Assembly: GCA_036560705.1 (NCBI GenBank)
Contig: DATBQR010000075.1
Span: 10,290 to 74,289 of the forward strand
Source of the DNA: RBG-16-66-20 sp036560705
Lineage (GTDB): Bacteria; Pseudomonadota; Gammaproteobacteria; Burkholderiales; SG8-39
Length of the DNA stretch: 64,000 nt
Direction: 5' to 3'
The notes beneath the pieces are model-generated. The model worked only from the letters and a program-made list of their open reading frames with translations. It had not been told where the DNA came from and did no database searches. The position numbers were made by a program, and so were the translations under genes. Shown here in pieces: positions 60,299-64,000 of this stretch. Positions within the stretch are counted from its first letter, which is position 1; each line of letters starts with the position of its first letter.

Positions 60299-63260
60299 CG
60301 CCGCGCGGTCCGCGATCGCCGACGCCTCCGTGCGCGAACGCGCGCTCGCGCACACGGATTCGTTCATCGTGCAGGCGCCGGCCGGCTCGGGCAAGACCGA
60401 GCTGCTGGTGCAGCGCTACCTCAAGCTGCTGTACCTCGCCAAGAATCCGGAGGAGGTCCTCGCCATCACCTTCACGCGCAAGGCGGCGGCGGAAATGCGC
60501 AAGCGGGTTTTGAAGGAGCTGCCGAACCCGGGAGAGATCGCGCACCGCCTGCGCATCCTGACCATGGACGCCTTCTGCGCCTCGCTCACCCGGCAGGTGC
60601 CGGTGCTGGCGCGCTTCGGCGCGCAGCCGGAGACCGTGGAGGACGCTTCCGGCCTGTATCTCGACGCGGCGTTCCGCACCCTCGGCGATTTCCGCGACCC
60701 GAACGTGGCGCGTATCCTCGCCCACCTCGACAACGACCTCGCCGCCGCCGCCGGGCTGCTCGCCGCCCTGCTCGCCCGGCGCGACCAGTGGCTGCGCAAC
60801 GCCGGCAATCCGCCCACGCGCGCGGAACTGGAAGCCGTGCTGCTTTCTGAAAGGGAGAGGCTGCTGGGTCATGCGAGGAAAATCGACCCGCGTTCTTCAG
60901 AGGAATTTGCCAAGGCGGTTTTGACGTTAAAAGGCGAATGGAGAAAAAAACCCAGGCCCGCGCCCGCCGACATTGTCGGCAACGAACCTCTGCGCAAGGC
61001 GCTCATCTCCCTGCTCAAGTTGCCTCCCGGGAAATACGGCGAGGCGCAGTGGGAGGCGCTGGAGGCGATCCTCGCGCTGCTGATCCCGGCGGTGAAGCAG
61101 CTGGTCGCCGCCTTCTCGGAAAAGAACCGCGTCGACTTCACGCAGATATCGCATGGCGCGCTCACCGCGCTCGGCTCCGCTGACGATCCGAGCGAGCTGC
61201 TGCTGTCGCTGGACGCGCGCATCTCCCATATCCTCGTCGACGAATTCCAGGACACTTCCGTGCCGCAGTGGGCGCTGCTCGAGCGCTTGACAGCCGGCTG
61301 GGAGGAGGGCGACGGCCGCACGGTATTCCTCGTCGGCGATCCGATGCAGTCCATCTACCGCTTCCGCGAGGCCGAGGTGGGGCTCTTCCTGCGCGCCTGG
61401 CACGAAGGCCTCGGCGGCATCGCGCTCGAGCCGCTCACCCTCACCACCAATTTCCGCTCGCAGGCGGGCGTGGTGAACTGGGTCAACGCTTTCTTTCCGT
61501 CCGTCCTGCCCGCGCATGCGGACGAGGCCTCGGGCGCCGTCCCCTATTCGCCGTCGACCCTGCACAAGCCGGCCGAGCCGGGCCCGGCGGTCGAGTGGCA
61601 TTGTTTCTTCGAGCGCGCCGCCGAGGCGGAAAAAACCGTCCAGCTCATCAAGGCGGCGAAGGGCAGCGCCGCCGTCCTCGTGCGCAACCGCACCGCGCTC
61701 GCCGAGATCGTGCCCGCGCTGAAGGCCGCCGGCGTGCGCTACCGCGCGGTGGAGATCGAGACGCTGGGCGAGAAGCAGGTGGTGCAGGACCTCTACGCGC
61801 TCACCCGCGCCCTGCTGCATCCGGCGGACCGCGTGGCCTGGCTGGCGATATTGCGGGCGCCGTGGATTGGCCTGGATTTATCCGCATTGAGTTTTCTATT
61901 CGAAAGCAAAAGAGACCAAACAATCTGGGAACTGATTCAAGAAGCTCCGTTCCGTGATTTTCCCTCCCTCACGCGCTTGCGCAAAGTCCTCTCCCCCGCG
62001 ATCGCCGACCGCATGCGCGGCAGCCTGCGCGCGCGCGTCGAGGGCGTTTGGCTGGCGCTCGGCGGCCCGGCCTGCGTGCAGGGTGAGACCGACCTGGAGG
62101 ACGCCGGCATCTTCCTCGACGAACTGGAGAAGCTGGAGGAAGCGGGCGGCCTGCCGGACCTGGCAGTGCTGGCCGACAAGCTGGAGAAGCTCTGGGCGCT
62201 GCCCGACGTCGAGGCCGGCCCCGGCGCGGTTGAAATCATGACCGTTCACAAGGCCAAGGGCCTCGAGTGGGACACCGTCATCGTTCCCGGCCTCGACCGC
62301 GCTCCGCGCTCAGGGGAACGCAAGCTCTTCGATTTCAAATCCCTGGCTGAAAACAGGCTGCTGCTCGCGCCGATCAATGAGGCCGGCTCCGACGGCGATC
62401 CGCTCTACGAATACGTGCGCAACCTGAACAAGGAAGCCGAGGACATCGAGGCCGGGCGCCTGTTCTACGTCGCCGCCACCCGCGCGCGCAGCCGCCTGCA
62501 CCTGCTCGCCTGCGCGAAGCCGGGCGAGGCGGGAGGGCCGAAAGCGCCGAGCAAACGCTCGCTCCTGTACAAGGCCTGGTTCGAGGCCGAGCATCAATTC
62601 CCCGCTTCTATCCCGGATGCGAACACCGTGGTGGTCGAACCTGCGCCGCCGCCGCAATTCCTGCAGCGCCTGCCCGCCGGATACGGCGTGCCGCCGGCGC
62701 CCCCGGCCGTTGCTTGGGAGGCGCTGCCCGAAGGCCGGGACCAGGAAGAGAGACCTGATTTCGATTGGGCCAAAGAACCCGCGCGGCTGGCCGGGATCGT
62801 CGTGCATGCCTGGTTCCAGCGTATCGCGGAGGATGAACTGCGCGGCTGGGATGCGAAACGCGTCGATTCGCTTCGCCCCCGTTTCCTTCGCGACTTGGAG
62901 CGTCGCGGCGTGGTGCCCGCCGAAATGGATCGCGCCGCCGGACTGGTGGTTACCGCTCTGAAGAATGCGATTTCAGACGAGCGCGGCCGCTGGCTGCTCG
63001 GGCCGCACCCCATGGCACGCAATGAGTATCGTGTTTGTACACCCACCCGGAAACTGCGGATCGATCGCTACTTCAGAGATGAGAGCGGCAAGCACTGGGT
63101 CGTGGACTACAAGACTGGCGAGCACCGAGGCGATGCAGAGAAATATCTTGACGAGCAACAACAGCGCTACGCTTCGCAACTCGACGCCTACTCTGATGTC
63201 CTGCAGGGCGCGCGGCGGGGCCTCTACTTCCCGCTGCTCAAAGGCTGGCGCGAATGGTAG
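60291..63260 (+). CDS. addA: AddA-type UvrD-family helicase-nuclease subunit
   Basis: A 989-residue UvrD/Rep-type helicase with Walker A VQAPAGSGKTELL (about residue 29), motif II LVDEFQDTS (about 315), GDPMQSIYRFREAE, and a C-terminal PD-(D/E)xK nuclease (RIDRYFRDESGKHWVVDYKTG region, about 925-945). With AddB it resects double-strand breaks to load RecA. The GTG at 60291 with GAGGAAG upstream is preferred to an ATG at 60270; it overlaps the addB stop by eight bases. Confidence 0.9.
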   Translation: MSSAARSAIADASVRERALAHTDSFIVQAPAGSGKTELLVQRYLKLLYLAKNPEEVLAITFTRKAAAEMRKRVLKELPNPGEIAHRLRILTMDAFCASLTRQVPVLARFGAQPETVEDASGLYLDAAFRTLGDFRDPNVARILAHLDNDLAAAAGLLAALLARRDQWLRNAGNPPTRAELEAVLLSERERLLGHARKIDPRSSEEFAKAVLTLKGEWRKKPRPAPADIVGNEPLRKALISLLKLPPGKYGEAQWEALEAILALLIPAVKQLVAAFSEKNRVDFTQISHGALTALGSADDPSELLLSLDARISHILVDEFQDTSVPQWALLERLTAGWEEGDGRTVFLVGDPMQSIYRFREAEVGLFLRAWHEGLGGIALEPLTLTTNFRSQAGVVNWVNAFFPSVLPAHADEASGAVPYSPSTLHKPAEPGPAVEWHCFFERAAEAEKTVQLIKAAKGSAAVLVRNRTALAEIVPALKAAGVRYRAVEIETLGEKQVVQDLYALTRALLHPADRVAWLAILRAPWIGLDLSALSFLFESKRDQTIWELIQEAPFRDFPSLTRLRKVLSPAIADRMRGSLRARVEGVWLALGGPACVQGETDLEDAGIFLDELEKLEEAGGLPDLAVLADKLEKLWALPDVEAGPGAVEIMTVHKAKGLEWDTVIVPGLDRAPRSGERKLFDFKSLAENRLLLAPINEAGSDGDPLYEYVRNLNKEAEDIEAGRLFYVAATRARSRLHLLACAKPGEAGGPKAPSKRSLLYKAWFEAEHQFPASIPDANTVVVEPAPPPQFLQRLPAGYGVPPAPPAVAWEALPEGRDQEERPDFDWAKEPARLAGIVVHAWFQRIAEDELRGWDAKRVDSLRPRFLRDLERRGVVPAEMDRAAGLVVTALKNAISDERGRWLLGPHPMARNEYRVCTPTRKLRIDRYFRDESGKHWVVDYKTGEHRGDAEKYLDEQQQRYASQLDAYSDVLQGARRGLYFPLLKGWREW

Positions 63261-63896
63261 TCAGGCTTCCAGCACCGCCTTCGCCTGCGCCCAGTTTTCC
63301 AGCCGGTCCGCCTTGCCGTTCCAGCCGCCGTTGATCTTGTAGGAAATGTCGTTGAAGGCGACTTCGGTGCCGAGGTCGGCGAGCGTGTTCAGCCTGTTGC
63401 TGCTCCAGAACCAGCACGCCGACAGCGCCGCGTGGCGCGGCTGCGCGAGCTGGGAGGGGTCCGCCAGCACCGACGCGTCGCCGATCGCCTGCGCGTAGGC
63501 GGCGTAGTTGTCGCGGAAGGTGACCTGGATCAGGCCGCGGCCGCGGAATTTCCAGCCGTCGCCGCTCGCCTCGTCGCCGTTGCCGTAGCGCCCGGCGTAG
63601 ACGTGGTCGGCGATTTTTTCCGGCTGGCGGTGGTAGCCCTGCGCAAGAGCGTCGCTGGCGAAGCGCGCGGGCCAGGTGGCGCGCAGCGCCTGCCAGGAAT
63701 AATTCAGGTTTTCTTCGACGCGCAGGAAGTCGCCCGACTCGTGCGCCACCTGCGCGATGAACGCCGCGATGCGCGCCGGCGTGTCGATGGCGAACTTCTC
63801 CAGCCCTTCCTCGAGGTACGGCGCGTACTTCGCCACGTCCTCGTACCTCGCCGGCGGCACCGCCCGGTCGATTTCGTCCGCGGTGATCAGGGGCAT
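63261..63896 (-). CDS. GH19 (chitinase/endolysin-type) glycoside hydrolase
   Basis: A 211-residue protein of the GH19 family. The catalytic Glu lies in AQVAHESGDFLRVEE (about residues 48-62) and the segment GDGWKFRGRGLIQVTFRDNY is diagnostic. No signal peptide is present, as in phage endolysins and some type VI effectors, which need a holin or injection to reach the wall. It ends one base after addA, tail to tail. It may belong to a prophage or lysis cassette beyond the right edge. Confidence 0.88.
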   Translation of the reverse strand: MPLITADEIDRAVPPARYEDVAKYAPYLEEGLEKFAIDTPARIAAFIAQVAHESGDFLRVEENLNYSWQALRATWPARFASDALAQGYHRQPEKIADHVYAGRYGNGDEASGDGWKFRGRGLIQVTFRDNYAAYAQAIGDASVLADPSQLAQPRHAALSACWFWSSNRLNTLADLGTEVAFNDISYKINGGWNGKADRLENWAQAKAVLEA

Positions 63897-63976
63897 GGCG
63901 CCTCCTGCACGGCTGGCTGCTCTGCGGCGGGCGCGGCGGCCGCCGGAGCGGCGCCGCGGTTCCCGGTCTGGCTGGA

Positions 63977-64000
63977 CTACTTGTTCGCTTTGACGTCTTC
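63977..64000 (-). CDS. Possible 3' end of a gene entering from the right
   Basis: On the minus strand the frame from the right edge reads EDVKANK and stops with TAG at 63979-63977. It is 80 bases upstream of the GH19 start and in the same direction, and could be the tail of a holin or other gene of the same cassette. Seven codons are too few to identify it. Confidence 0.25.
   Translation of the reverse strand, partial: EDVKANK

Overview
The window is GC-rich chromosomal DNA from a betaproteobacterium. The evidence is gene content and order: proS next to rppH, rplU-rpmA-obgE-proB, ispB/tRNA-Pro/PilSR-like/ampD, nrdAB, rho-trxA-fdxA, a CNP1-like gene, a PhaM-type granule protein and a zinc-free L31 protein. 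I see no insertion sequence, CRISPR array or integrase. The only phage-like gene is a GH19 endolysin-type enzyme at the right edge. Genes are packed tightly, many with ATGA or TGATG overlaps.

Left part (1-13800). pcm-nlpD runs rightward and ends in a strong bidirectional terminator; rpoS, often next, is absent. Facing it is a leftward five-gene run, proS-slt-DUF58-tgpA-mltB, that places a transglutaminase membrane protein between two lytic transglycosylases. A rightward block follows: rppH, a CBS-domain gene, rubrerythrin, DUF3501 and CNP1-like. Then come leftward rplU-rpmA, a terminator, and obgE-proB.

Middle (13800-34900). ispB ends two bases before a tRNA-Pro(CGG) gene and is followed by a zinc-finger membrane protein, a PilS/PilR-type two-component pair and ampD. 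nrdAB has a regulatory region with two NrdR-like boxes, a perfect DnaA box and an extended -10 promoter. A lysine-rich histone-like gene follows, then a 500-base non-coding stretch with a good promoter and a run of hairpins ahead of a lytic transglycosylase gene. Next are an aminotransferase, a malic enzyme, a patatin-like hydrolase followed by a short PhaM, a quinone reductase, a CoA-type NUDIX enzyme and a CobD/CbiB-family protein. A leftward trio (DUF2007, PhhB, M48 protease) and oligoribonuclease complete this part.

Right part (34900-64000). A leftward series encodes a GT39-like transferase, a compact Pgi, DUF6494, an LDHD-type FAD oxidase and RidA, with L31B, Rho and thioredoxin upstream. 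Rightward genes encode FdxA, a BON lipoprotein, a lone HicB-like protein and a complete MdtABC/NodT-type RND efflux operon. A glycine-zipper protein and a PAP2 phosphatase run leftward. The PAP2 gene is divergent from an OmpR/EnvZ-type two-component system whose promoter carries 11-base-spaced operator repeats. HflX, AddB and AddA follow, and a GH19 lysozyme/chitinase-like gene closes the window.

Most genes are housekeeping: translation, dNTP supply, cell-wall turnover, recombination repair and efflux. The less ordinary points are the structured leader near 24050-24220, the nrdA control region, the cell-wall operon with no MoxR ATPase, the rubrerythrin-DUF3501 pair without its usual Fe-S partner, and the patatin-PhaM pair. 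I did not find a convincing new defence or mobile system.
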